Below are positions 34,750 to 46,021 of a stretch of 64,000 nt of DNA, in pieces. The DNA is from Coptis chinensis. Lineage: Eukaryota; Streptophyta; Magnoliopsida; Ranunculales; Ranunculaceae. Both the position numbers and the translations under genes were made by a program. Every line of letters begins with the position of its first letter. Within the stretch, counting starts at the first letter, position 1. The DNA lies in contig CM027378.1 in the NCBI GenBank assembly GCA_015680905.1, positions 40,335,001 through 40,399,000 on the forward strand, read 5' to 3'. The notes below the pieces were generated by a model that was not told the origin of the DNA, made no database searches, and saw nothing but the letters and a program-made list of their open reading frames with translations.

Positions 34750-34810
34750 ATTGCGTTCCATCTCCAAGGAAAATTAGTGGTACCCCATGGGGCCCAACCC
34801 AAGTAGCCAT
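34750..34810. other. Unclassified insert in the C LTR, right part
   Basis: This is the continuation of the extra segment at 19727-19924. It includes B's right-hand target copy (attgc, 34750-34754) and ggggcccaacccaagtag. Confidence 0.5.
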
Positions 34811-35025
34811 AATTAGGCCTTCTAAACTCAACAACTCTTTGGTCTTCTTCCCATGTGGTACTAATTGTTTGTCAAAATTTCCCACATACATTTCTCAATC
34901 ATTTCATCTCAAGTGGGATAACTTGGGACACAAATTACTCATTCATTTCTCAATGGATTTGTGTAATTCTAAGTTCTGTGTGTTCACTAAACTTTGAACT
35001 TTGAATTACCACCATTTTTCTAACA
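34811..35025 (-). repeat. 5' LTR of Copia element C, right part
   Basis: It resumes at aattaggcct and matches 7123-7343 to the terminal ttctaaca, followed by ATCAC. Confidence 0.9.
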
Positions 35026-35030
35026 ATCAC

Positions 35031-35465
35031 TTCATATGCATTAGCAACAGAGAAGTTGTGTTTGCATAAGGTGTCCATATTCTTTATTTGATCCTTACTC
35101 CTCTTGTCAAATCTAGTAACCTCATATATTCCTACAATTGAAAGAAGTAGCTGCATATCAGGCTCTATAATCTGCTCTCCATCTTCTAGGCTCACTAAGC
35201 CTAGTTGTTCGTTCTTGAATAGATTCAACATATAACCAAGACTTTGTCATATTGAGTCCCCGACACCATCTGCCTCTCCAGAGATCAATGCCTATCATCC
35301 CATACAATCTATCCTACATGTGGCTCTAATTCCTGCAGGCTGTATTTCCCATTTTAGTCCACACCAAGTTAAGAATTTCTTATGATAGCTAATCCAAATG
35401 CCAACTCTATGTCAACACTTTTTCCTCGTGAAAGCTGAGAATTTGTCTTCTTTAGTTGGTAACTT
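35031..35465 (-). pseudogene. LINE remnant, region before the RNase H (right piece)
   Basis: The minus strand encodes segments typical of the stretch between reverse transcriptase and RNase H in plant LINEs: SYHKKFLTWCGLKWEIQP near 35385, LWRGRWCRGL near 35275, and HNFSVANAYEVI near 35040, the zf-RVT entry motif. Several frames are needed, so it is dead. The zf-RVT block should continue at 6569 on the other side of Copia element C, but is much eroded there. Confidence 0.55.
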
Positions 35466-36571
35466 GATGATGTAAACTCGAAGGCGGAATCAATCTTCGA
35501 TGATGAACACCAATAAAAATTTATGGAAATACCCAAAAACTAGGGTTTGAATAGAAAAATGAATTCTCTTAATTCAATAATAATAATATCAAGGTTTACA
35601 TCTGCTTATAAAGAGAACTAGTTGGTAAAAAGAACAAATCCTAATCATAATTAACTAAAGATGCAAAATAGAAATAGAAAAAAAGATAAACTTTAGCTGT
35701 AGCTAATCAGTCCCCAAATGTGCGTTTTATTAGCTTTACAATGTTTCAACTTATAGCTTTTGCTACCGTTTGTAGGATACATGTCATTTAGGACGCATAT
35801 TCCTAATACGTGCAGTTTAGCACGAAAATGATGGCTATTTACGCTGCTTGGGAAGATTCCAGCTTTGGAGCAAAAATGCCTGAAAGTCAAAGTCAAAAGT
35901 CAAGGTCAAAAGTCAAGTCAACTGTCAAAGTCAAAGACTCAAGGACTTAAGGCTGAAAGCTACAGACTCAGGAACCTAAAGCCAATTTCCAGACTTCTAA
36001 TATGTGGGCTTAGGTCAAGGGCCCATAAGTTTGTTTCTAGAAGGAGGGGTATAATTGTAAATGGTGTCTTATATAAACCAAAGTTGTAGAGAAATATCTT
36101 TACCCTAGATCTAATATTTGGTCATTAGGAGTAGGTTAAATGTTTTTATTTTAAATTGTTATTTACTTATTTTCCATTTTCATGTTCTTCAAGCTTTAGT
36201 AGTGTAAACTAAAGTTCTTAAGCAATTCAATACAAGTTTTCTAATCATTTCAATATAAGTTTAAGATTGAGAGTAATTCTAAATAGCCAAGTAGGAGAGA
36301 AGAGTTACAAAAGTTAGTGTTTTATCCATAAAAAACCATCCTCCAGACAAAGAGTCTAAGACGAACAACAAAACCCTTTCCACCACTATCAAATCTTCTT
36401 CTTCAAATGTCGCCGCCGTCATGGATTCATATGGGAAGAGGAATATGGAGAAAAGCATCAACCATTAAACCCTTCTTCTCAATCTTCATTTCAATTTCTT
36501 AGTTTTTTTTTCTAATTTTCGCTATTGATGTTTCGTTTTTGTGTGTTTCCTATACTTTTTTGTGCAAACAG
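35466..36571 (+). other. Intergenic with AGTCAA repeats and a TATA-like box
   Basis: 35878-35940 holds about eight imperfect AGTCAA/AAGTCAA units. A TATA-like CTTATATAAACC is at 36068-36079, with a long leader-like AT-rich stretch after it. ATG at 36408 opens a 31-codon frame (MSPPSWIHMGRGIWRKAS). This could be a promoter and first exon of a gene, or part of an LTR. Nothing is recognised. Confidence 0.35.
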
Positions 36572-36835
36572 AGCCCGACAGTAGCACCAGACGAGTTACC
36601 AAAACTTGCTGTAGAAAATAGAACGCAAATGGAGAAAAAGAACCCGTGCCACGCCTGTCACACACGCGCCCGCAAACAAAATGCACCCGCATATGTCAAA
36701 CACGTGTCCGCGTACTACACGCTCCCACGAACCATTTCCCAACAGCCGCAAATGACACGCGGACGCACCTTACCTAACCCGCGCCGTGCCTCGTTTTCAT
36801 TAGATGAAGATTCTGTTGGCTCAGAATCTTCATAT
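36572..36835 (+). CDS. Possible internal exon of an unknown gene
   Basis: A 264-bp open stretch, exactly 88 codons, follows a pyrimidine-rich acceptor (ttttttgtgcaaacag) and ends at a donor GTAAGT. Both borders fall between codons. Base composition is far richer in G+C than the neighbours. The encoded peptide is basic and hydrophilic, with a CHACHTRARKQ motif near residue 27 and an acidic-serine end (SFSLDEDSVGSESSY). I do not recognise the family. The next exon, if any, would lie beyond 36840, where the CACTA cluster begins within 600 bp. It could also be chance, or retroelement leader. Confidence 0.35.
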
Positions 36836-37454
36836 GTAAGTCCACTTTAATTTACCATAGTCTGTTTAATTCAACTGTTAGTAGATAAAAAGTAGATAGA
36901 TTTATAAGTTTTTGAATTTTCAAAATCAAAAAATTCAATTAAAAAGCATTTTAAAAATTAACAATTTTTATTAATTTAAATGAATTAGTATTACATCAGC
37001 AAGATTAAAAAAATTAAAATTAATTTAGTAGCATGTTTAGGTTTTAGTTTTCATTAATTGTTGTTTATGCATGTTTAGATTAAGATAATATCATATAAGT
37101 AAGTCAAAACAAAAAATAAAATAAAATAATTAGGTTAAATACAAAATAGTTTAAGCTTTGGAAGTTTAGTCTTTTGGTTTAAGTTTACTTACTAAGAGTT
37201 GGAGATTCAACCAACTTGGACCGGTTGGATGTGCGTGGCATAAAAGAGTAGTACCACGCATGCACATCGCAACCCAACTTAGGGGTTGAAATTCCAATCT
37301 TTGACGAACACTTTCCAAACTTTTACGTATTTTGTTTAATTATGTGAATAGTTAATTAAGTTAAACGTAGTTAATTTTCGTGTTTACCGCTTTCATAGTT
37401 TAAGCCCACGAAGGCAAAGTTGTTTTAGGCCCACGAAGGCAATCAATTGTAATA
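36836..37454. other. AT-rich flank of the CACTA cluster
   Basis: No gene is seen. A repeat-like phrase, cccacgaaggcaa, occurs twice (37407-37419 and 37431-37443). Confidence 0.4.
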
Positions 37455-39728
37455 TACTACAAGAAAATAGGTTTTTTCCCACAGACTAAAACCGAGGCAA
37501 AAACCTTTTTCCCATAGTCATAGGCTATCACAGGGCCGTGGGCTTTTTGTGTGTCGGCAATACTCAGCCCACGGTCATGACCGTGGCGAAAGCCCACCAA
37601 CAGCAACGGTCATTGCGTCGGTCACTGCCATGGCAAAAGCTAAGTATTACCTACGGTCATAATCTGAGGCATATACAATATTTAGCCACAACTTTGGACC
37701 ATTGCAAAACACGTTTTTTTATAAAAGAAATTTATAACCAGTTTCACCTTTCTCCTTCCTTCCACACAACTGCCACAACCACCACAATAATTGACCAAAA
37801 GTATTTTATTGTACGAATAATAAAAGATATAATTTTAAGTGCAATTATGAAATAAACATAACAACACACAAAACAAAAAGTGCAACAACTTGATAAGAAA
37901 AAATACAAGTTATTCAATTAAAAAAGGAAAGCATAAGTTACGTTTGACACCAAAATATAGACAATTGCTCGTTCTTATACTACATTTGACAAATTTCGTT
38001 CAACGAATACATGGAATTCAAGTTTGATCCATTTCTTCGTTATCCAACCTTTACAATGCCCTTAGTTTAATTTAAACTAACCCTTTGATGATACTTGTAT
38101 TAGGTGAACCAACCTAGAAACCTTCAAGCACTTTAAGCTACCCATCACCACAATCCCATATATCTTAGGCAATCGTCAGATTTAGCTTCAAAACAACAAA
38201 CAAAATACAATTAAAACAAAATAATAATAATAATAATTGGTTTGGGCCCTAAAAAAGAACCAAACTTCGCAAAACAAATCAATTTAACTACCAGCTACTA
38301 AAACACAAAAGACAATTCCTAGCACGAAATACAACTTATGTATACATTTGTATACTGTCATGAAGAACTCCAACAAGTGGTTATACGAATTGAACCTCAT
38401 GGCAGTTGTAACAACAAATAGTTACCACATAGAAATTGAAAATCAAACATATCTAGTTATGTAAGCTTAACAAGTAACCTAAAAGCACATGCCAATAAAT
38501 GAAATGATGCAATGTGATAATGCACGTATGCCCATCTTAGTAAACTCATTAAAACACCCAAAGACACTCTTTATTGGTGCTATGTATGCCCATCTCAGTT
38601 TATGTTAACCTAACTTTAGTTAACGGCAACCAAAGATACTTTTAATTAGTTGAATAACAACTTTTTCTAACAAATAAACGATAAAAGAAATTAAGAGACA
38701 TGAATATGAACTCTAAGAGACAACACCCAGTACAATACCCTTAAAACCTACGTGTAAACGCACTTGTCAACTATGGAAGAAAAGCTGCAAATTGAATGCA
38801 TGCAAAATGTGAATATCTCCAAAGTGCAGCAAAACTTGAAATAGAAATTAATACCACCACAAGGCAGGTAAAGAAACAATACCCATGACCAATCAACTAC
38901 AAATTTAAACACTCAAGTCAATGAAATAGCTATGAGCTTCTAGCAAAGTGATGACATATGGGTAGGAATTATGGCCAGGAGTAGACCAGCATACGGAGGG
39001 GGGGGGGAGGGGTGGGAGAGCAAAATTTAGGTAGCCTTTTCTAATAGATTCCAACAAGCCTTTAGACAACCTTCTAATTGAAGATATATGCTTAAAATCC
39101 AGAAAAACTCGGTCACAATCAAAATCTAGAAAAACCTTTAATTTATTCCTATTGTTTTTTAGTTACTCAAAATACAAGGTGACAGATAATTAAAATCTCA
39201 AGCTTTTAATCCATTTACAGTTCAGTAAATCCTATGAAAATTAAAATTCAAAAATTAGTTCTCCCAATTTTCTCAAATAAAACCCTAAAAAGGAAAAATC
39301 GGTGCTTGAAATAAAATTTATGCTTTGCTCACCTTGTTGAGATGAGAGAAGGAAAAAGAGAGAAAAAAAAAATGAAAAAAATGTAAGTGTTGGTGGGGAG
39401 GGAGAAAGTGGAAGAACTAGGAGGGGAAGCAACGCAACAATGGTCTAACACTCAAACCGTCCAATTTTTCGGGCCCTAATCCCACGGTCAAAATGTGTGG
39501 ATGTGAATCTAGTCAATCTACAACCAAAACAAGCTTACCCGACGATTTCTCTCGTGGCTGGCACCCACGGCTCAAGTAACATGTAAACTGTGGCTAAAAG
39601 TATTTAAGCTACGGTACAAGATTACGACTATTAGCTATGGTCAATATGCATGGGAGAATAACCAAGGGTTCATGACCGTGGCAAAAAATACCGGGTAACC
39701 GTGGGCAAAAGTCCATTTTCTTGTAGTG
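37455..39728. mobile_element. CACTA-type (EnSpm) non-autonomous DNA transposon E1
   Basis: The left end TACTACAAGAAAATAGG and right end CATTTTCTTGTAGTG are inverted copies of the CACTACAAGAAAA terminus. The match extends to CCCAC about 25 bp in. Subterminal sequence at both ends is filled with short accgtggcaaaa/gccacggt-type repeats in both senses, typical of the superfamily. No transposase frame is seen. The 3-bp duplication expected does not match (ata and aag), so the pairing of these two ends is an inference. Interior 39240-39430 resembles a plant gene 5' leader. Confidence 0.7.
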
Positions 39729-42700
39729 AAGAAGGATAAAATCATTATAATAAACAAGATTCCAAAAATCCTTGGCCCAACAATTTATTAAAAAATCACC
39801 ACTTGCGACAATAAGAGTTGAACTTTACCTAGACAAGTGATGGTCTTTCAGTAGGAATTATAACCGGAGTAGGATTGCTATATAAACTAACCTTTTAGGA
39901 AAACGTCATCTTCACTTAATCTTAAAAACTATATAGCCCAATCATCCATGAGACCATAGAGACTTCTCTGCCTCTCAGCCTCCAAAAAAACAAAATCACG
40001 ATAGAAGAACCTTTGCCAGTCCACTGTACATTTGCCAACATGAACTCTATTTCAGTATCGTTAAAACTTTGCAAAAGAAGAAGAGTGAAAGGAATATAAT
40101 TTAGTTTATACTTAATAAGTAATAACTTGCTCATTTAGAACCACATTAGAACCTATAGAAAGAAACAACTACCCGAAGAATCTTTGTGAAGTTTAAAATC
40201 TCATCTTCACAAATTTGGACGGCAAAGCTTTCATATTTCAGCACATTTTCATACGTATAGTAAGAATATCCCATCCAGAGGAAAGGTGTAGAATTAAAAC
40301 AAAAATACAAATTTACAACTTGCAAGTATGGAACTGCATGCATAGAAGAAGATTTAAATCAAAGGTTCTCTGATGAACTGCACACCTTCCATCCTAATTT
40401 CAGGCTAACAATATACTTCTATAACCTTTTTCCAAATTCTGGTAAAAGCTAGTAATTGGACTTAATACATGAATGACCACAGGAATGCATCCATGTAAGA
40501 CAATATTTTCTATGCGACCACTCCAACCATCTCCAGCTAATACAACACAGAAAATAGAGGTGGCAAGATCCTCATAATAATTATTGGAACACAGTGGAGT
40601 CACAATTACATCTTCAATATGTTGTTTCCCAAGTTTCCCTTCTTTGTCAAGGCTTGACCCAAATTCTTCTGCCAGTTTCTGGCTGATTCATATGCTATAA
40701 TTGTATAATCAAAATAATGCCATCACATTGGTGTCAAAATGGTATGAAAGAAATACATAACATTTAAAAAAATGTACCTCAGTTTACATACATAGCTTTT
40801 TGCCTTCCATTTTCATAAGCTGGGCCTAAATTTCCATTGTAGTAGAAAAGTTTCTTACGCTCCTTATGGGACCAGCATCCATGCAAGGTTCAATAAATTC
40901 TATCCTATCAACATGTCAAAGTTGAAAGCTATCGTCCTAAACCAGTAAAGTTCCTGGGAGATTTAAACACCAAGATAATAATGCAATGAAAGAGTACCTG
41001 GACCACACTCTCAATCTCAAGGAACCTGGGTCCGGGAGCTTCCACGCAAAAAGTACAAGTTCTTTCTCAGAATCCAAGCATGGATGGCTGCCACTTCTAG
41101 TAGATGGAATGCCATCCCAGTTCTCATATATGTAGAGAGCGGAAGAGAAATTAGAAAGATACAAACAAAGAAATAGAAATGAAAAAAAAAATGAAGAAAC
41201 CAAAACTACACAATTTGAAATCTATTTACCTTAAGAATCAACAAACAAAACCCCACACTAAGGTTTTGATTCTCAAGGCAGTTGTATCATTAGGCAAATT
41301 ATGCATCGATTACATTGAGAAACTAACAAGGGAGGGGGTAAAGTGTCTATGGAAAATTAAAATGGTAAGGGTACCATTTGTCAAGTCAGTCCCTTGCATG
41401 AAAGGCAAGGCCCATCATTTTTTTATGTATGAGAATAGAACATGAATATATGACTGATTAAAAAGAACTTCGATCTACATGTGATGAAAGGAAATAAAGT
41501 ATGAGAAATCAATTGTTTATGAAAATATATATATGTTCACTGCCAACTACAAGTAATTCAGTAAATAAAGGTAAATATCATGCATAATTAATGAAAACAA
41601 ACTACTAAAGTTTCAAATGTCTAACCTGCACACTGGATGAGGTCGACAATTCATATTAGGCCACCTTTGTCTAACCTTCACTATATGTTCTAGAAGCTAT
41701 GACCATGCTATGATAGAAGCTTATAACTACTTCACCAGCAAGGGCCTTAGTATCACATCTCTTTTTGAAAAATTGCTTGTGGTAGATCAGTAAGAGTTTT
41801 GCACTCCACCTACATAGGTTTTCTAATGCAGACAAGGAACTCAAGTAACCACTAGCATTAACCTGAGTTCACATAACAAATAGCAATGATGTAATATAGG
41901 TAACAAAGTATTCTTATATTTCTTTTCCTTAATTTGACATATATATAATTTGACATATTTATAAAGTTAGCTCACTACATAAACAACAACCAAATAAATT
42001 AGTTTGCTTCTGGAATTATATATATAGTGGGCTTAACTCGACGGAAACACAATTAGTCCTATGAATAGCTCAACCAACTGCTTCATGATTTCCAAAGGCA
42101 GTAGGCATTTACTAATAAATGACTCTATTTTCAAACAAAAAATATATATAAATGACCCTAATTTTCCTTAAAAAGAAATACCCCACTCCTCAGTTCTACC
42201 AAATAAGAATGAATAACAAGCTTTAAATAATAAATCTTAGTAAATCTACCACAATCTGAAGGAAACTGAAGGATAGATTGACAAAGCCAACATTTTTAAA
42301 ACCCAATTTGATAAAACCGAGTAATAAAGGTGAAATTGGGCGCTCACTTACCACTCTAAAGCCCTAATGCACAAAATTTCAAAACATTCACACACTACTA
42401 CTTAAATTATCAAAATTAATAGGGAAAATGAGCAACAAAGTACCTCTATCGCTATTAATAGCATCAACATTCTGTCTTTAAACAAGCTTCTAGCAAGAAC
42501 ACAATGACTCAATTTCAAGCATATCTTGTAAATCCAAAACGCCAAAAAATAACACCAAATAAAAAAAAATGTCGTAAATAAAAGGAAACCCTAGTTTGGA
42601 CTTTGGAGAAAGAGAGAAAAAAGTTTTCGTTGGTGTTGCAAAAGGTTGAAGGATGGCGATGAGAACCCTGGAAGACTTCAAGGAACTATTCGTTGTTTGT

Positions 42701-43003
42701 GAGTTCGGGTTTTTTTCTTTTCAATTTTTGAACTATTATTCAATGGATATGTTCCTACGGCTTGCAGTGGTATATAAAGTAACTAAGCCGTGGGTAGCCT
42801 TTCACACATGAATCCAACTGCTAAAATTGTCAAAGCAGCTACGGCCTAATTTGTGGCATGGCCATAGGTAAAGGTTGCGGGTTAATGCCACAGACAACAA
42901 TGAATAAGCTATGGTGGAAAACCGTGGGAAAACATGCAACAGATTGTGTCCGTGGCTAAAAATTCTGAGAGTCCGTGGCTAATAGTCAGTTTTCTTGTAG
43001 TTA
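39729..43003. mobile_element. CACTA-type segment E2 carrying host gene exons
   Basis: The right end reads GTCAGTTTTCTTGTAGTT, a CACTA terminus, preceded by subterminal ccgtggctaa repeats (42740-42980). No separate left end was found. Either E2 shares the left end at 37455 with E1 nested inside it, or its left end is lost. It carries exostosin-family exons (39930-41125) and a second gene-like piece near 42570-42700. No transposase is seen. Confidence 0.6.
39930..41125 (-). pseudogene. Captured exostosin-family glycosyltransferase fragment (ExAD-like)
   Basis: Five exon pieces on the minus strand match, in order, the C-terminal half of plant exostosin (GT47) proteins such as ExAD, which adds arabinose to extensin in the Golgi. 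They are NWDGIPSTRSGSHPCLDSEK (about 41125-40998), KKLFYYNGNLGPAYENGR (40874-40788), QKLAEEFGSSLDKEGKLG to GDGWSGRIENIVLHGCIPVV (about 40690-40470), YENVLKYESFAVQICEDEI (40282-40173) and FNDTEIEFMLANVQ to DDWAI (40066-39930). GT donors follow several exons (AG|GTACTC, TAT|GTAAAC, CGG|GTAGTT), so introns were kept and the capture was from genomic DNA. There are small insertions and an in-frame stop near the end, and the N-terminal half is missing. The gene name is from memory of the family. Confidence 0.75.
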
Positions 43004-43740
43004 ATTTATTGGCTTTGCCCACATTTCGACCCGACTAGTGGGTTTTAGTTAGATTAAATTTGTAACCGTAAAGAAAAGCTCGAATGGTGGGTTGACACAC
43101 AATACACCAAACACTTCGTCAACCCCACCACGTCGCCTTCACCCCAAGGGTCGTGTACTATGTGTTACTAAGCATACTTGGATGATTGTTTGATTTACAT
43201 TTTAGTCTCGTCTTTACATTTAACGCTAAGGCTAAACCCGAGCCATAAAAGAACAAAAAGTGGGATTAAGACCCACTTTAGAATGTACGTTGTGTGAAAT
43301 GTTTGTTACATAGACCAAATTAAAAAGATAAAATCAACCAAGCAAAGCCAATTTAGTCACACACGTCTATCAGAACAAACATCTAGCATGAAGAAAGAGA
43401 GTAGTAAACTTCCAGATTCTAATAGACCAACCACTTTCCTCACTCCCCTCCCTCAGAAATACCGTGGGTGAGATTCTTGGTGGCACACCATCTGGTGAAG
43501 TAGTGATCTTCTCCCTCGACACATGTAGTTCCTAAAACCCAGTTTCGCACCTACTGTTACATTCAAACAGGGCATAGTATCTAATCTATAGATATTGCAT
43601 GCAACCTTTTCAAAAACATCAAGGCTACAAACGAATTTCGCTCTTTGAGCATCCAACACATTTGTGTGCGCATGTAAGTAGATTCCAAAATAGTCTCGCA
43701 ATCATGCATGAGACTATGCTCAGGATAAACAAAGCTTAGT
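43004..43740. other. Flank between CACTA cluster and element F
   Basis: No gene is recognised. The 5' LTR, primer site and leader of F should lie upstream of 43741, but I could not identify LTR ends here. tggtggcacaccatctgg at 43479 is a poor primer-site candidate. Confidence 0.4.
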
Positions 43741-44960
43741 GTGTTTAAAACTTGCCCACATAGGAGAGCACGTCGTTCTCGACTTTCTCCTATTTTTCAT
43801 CCTCAAATTATTAGGATGGCGGATGAAGTAGTTCAAGCTGAAGAGCCTCTCTCTAGTTTCTACACACCGTTACAAGATGGACATCCATCTTGTATACGAC
43901 TCACACAGCTCAATAGCTATTTCCACATCTTACCTAACATGTTCAATCTCTTACCTATATTTCACAGTTTCGAACACGGGTTACGATACGAACACCTATG
44001 CCGAATACATGAGGTCTACAGTACGTTTAATCATCTGGGCGTTTATGATGTTCATGTTAAACTGAGAGTATTTCCCTTCACTCTAGCTGGCAAGAGCCAC
44101 GCATGGCTTCTATTGCAGAAGCCCGATTTGTTTGATACATGGGAAAAGGTAGTGTTCTCCTTCATGAAGAAGTACTTTCCACCGAAGAAAATAGAGGAAA
44201 TAGTAAGCAAGATACAGTTCTTCAAACAGAGTCTACGTGAGACATTCTCTGAAGCATGGGATAGATTCTCTGACCTACTCCATTCATGTCCTCACCATAA
44301 ACTCAAAAAATCCACTCTTGTCCAATGTTTTTTCAAAGGTCTTCTCCAAGAACACAAAGTCACATTGGATATCATCAGTAATGGAAACTTTTTAGATAAA
44401 GGTGCTACAGAATCTCTAACCTTTCTAGAAGACCAAGCTGAAAATAGTACTCATTGGGGAGACAAACAATTCCAGAACATCCCAACCCAGTACTTCCAAA
44501 GTCAATGGTATATTTGAGGTAAAATCCAATCCAGAGATGAAAACACTAATCGAAACCCTCACAAGAAAGATAAATGCCCTTGCAACCAAACAAAAAGACC
44601 ATACTCCCAAACCAGTCATGAACATCGATATAGCACCATGCACTTTCTATTTCAATCTAAATCACGTATCTACCCATTGTTCCTTGCTCAACAACATAAC
44701 ATCACTTCAACCAAAAGAAGTATGTGCTTTCAATATACCAAATGCACCATAGAGGCAACACCCAAATTTCCAATAGAATACTAATCCACAAAACCAACCA
44801 CCTCCAGGGTTCACAAATCATGTTAAACCACAAAATACATTCAATCAGTTCAGACAAGGACATGGTACCTACAACAATCAGAATAGAGCAATGGTTCCAT
44901 CCAACTTTAACCAGAATTACCAAAATCCACCAATCAACAACCAAAGAGACTTAGTACCAG
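43741..44960 (+). pseudogene. Element F gag region (fossil)
   Basis: From about 43816 it reads MADEVVQAEEPLSSFYTPLQ, PNMFNLLPIFHSFEHG, LRVFPFTLAGKSHAWL, FMKKYFPPKKIEEIVSKIQF and a TFSEAWDRFSDLLHSCPHH segment, all in line with Athila gag. A knuckle-like PCTFYFNLNHVSTHCSL lies at about 44635. Asparagine/glutamine-rich sequence follows. Fossil. Confidence 0.87.
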
Positions 44961-45136
44961 TTGCCTAACCTACTAATGTCCCAATAAACAAAACATCAGA
45001 AATGATGTTAACTTTGATGAAACAACAAGCACAAATCATGCCAACCATAAAACAAACAATCCAACTATTACATCAAAGACAAAAACAAGCTACCAATGAT
45101 CACACTGAAACATAAGAGATCAAAGCAGTCACAACC

Positions 45137-45990
45137 TTGCATTATGGCAAGGTAGTTGACAATAAAGTAGTCTTGCCCAAAGATCCTACACTGATAGAAA
45201 TACCCGATGCAGTACCTATATTACCAGAGCCAGAATCGGAAAAGCTAATACCTCCCAATGTCCCTACAGAAATTTCAGTTCCTAAACCATCATCTCCCCC
45301 ACCTGACCCAATTGAGAAATATAAACCAAAGGCACCGTTTCCCGCACGCCTGATGACACCTAAGGATGATGAAAATTTTGATGAAATCAGAGAGACATTC
45401 AAGAATCTAACCATAAATCTACCATTTCTAGATGCCATCAAATATTTACCCAAACATGCCAAATTCCTTAAGGATATGTGCACCACCAAACGAAGAACTA
45501 ACATTCCAAAAGATGCCTTCCTTAGAGAACAATTCCCATCCCTCACAGAAACCAATGGAATCGTCAAGTATAAAGACCCTGGTCGTCCGACCATTCCTTG
45601 CACTATAGGAGATAAGTACATAGCTATTGATCTGCTATATCTTGGTGCAAGCGTTAACTTCCTTCCATACTACCTGTTTAAACAACTTGGTTTCCATGAG
45701 TTTGCACCTACAACTATGACATTACAATTAGCCGATCACTCCATTAAATACCCAAAGGGCATAGTTGAAAATGTCCTAGTCAAAGTAAAAGATTTTTACT
45801 ATCCTGTGGATTTTGTCATCCTTGACACCGAAGTAGCTTATGATTCTATACCCATCATTTTAGGGCTTCCCTTTTTGGCAACAGCCAACGCCCTTATCAA
45901 TTATATTGCCGCAATGGATCTATGACCATGTCTTTCGGAGATCTTTCAGTGGAAATTAATGTTTTCAAGATGAAGCAGCATATGGAAGAG
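45137..45990 (+). pseudogene. Element F linker and protease (fossil)
   Basis: It opens TLHYGKVVDNKVVLP, then a proline-rich linker, LPFLDAIKYLPKHAKFLKDM, KYKDPGRPTIPCTIGDKYI, the active-site region LYLGASVNFLPYYLF, and the flap-side IPIILGLPFLATANALI. Aspartic protease of the polyprotein. Fossil. Confidence 0.87.
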
Positions 45991-46021
45991 GAATTAGAAG
46001 GAGAAGTGACTATTATAGAAG

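Larger units (their letters stand above)
6570..35025 (-). mobile_element. Element C: Ty1/Copia LTR retrotransposon hosting elements B and D
   Basis: LTRs at 6570-7343 and at 19165-19726 plus 34811-35025 share their sequence in order, and both start TGTTAG and end CTAACA in opposite senses. An exact 5-bp target duplication, ATCAC, flanks the whole (6565-6569 and 35026-35030). Parts on the minus strand are gag (19064-18287), zinc knuckle and protease (11111-10560), integrase (10547-9617), reverse transcriptase (9480-8511) and RNase H (8492-7956); this order marks it as Copia. Gypsy element D lies inside the gag-protease region and Athila-type B inside the right LTR. It is broken, with roughly ten or more breaks. 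The LTRs differ at several percent by eye, so it is older than both guests. Confidence 0.92.

Noticed and set aside
39930-41125. Working exostosin gene
   Set aside because: The N-terminal half is missing, the exons carry an in-frame stop and small insertions, and CACTA termini lie around it.
37455-43003. A 3-bp target duplication for the CACTA ends
   Set aside because: The triplets beside the three ends (ata, aag, aat) do not match in any pairing I tried.
43470-43500. tggtggcacacca as the primer site of element F
   Set aside because: Poor match to the Athila site and no LTR end beside it.
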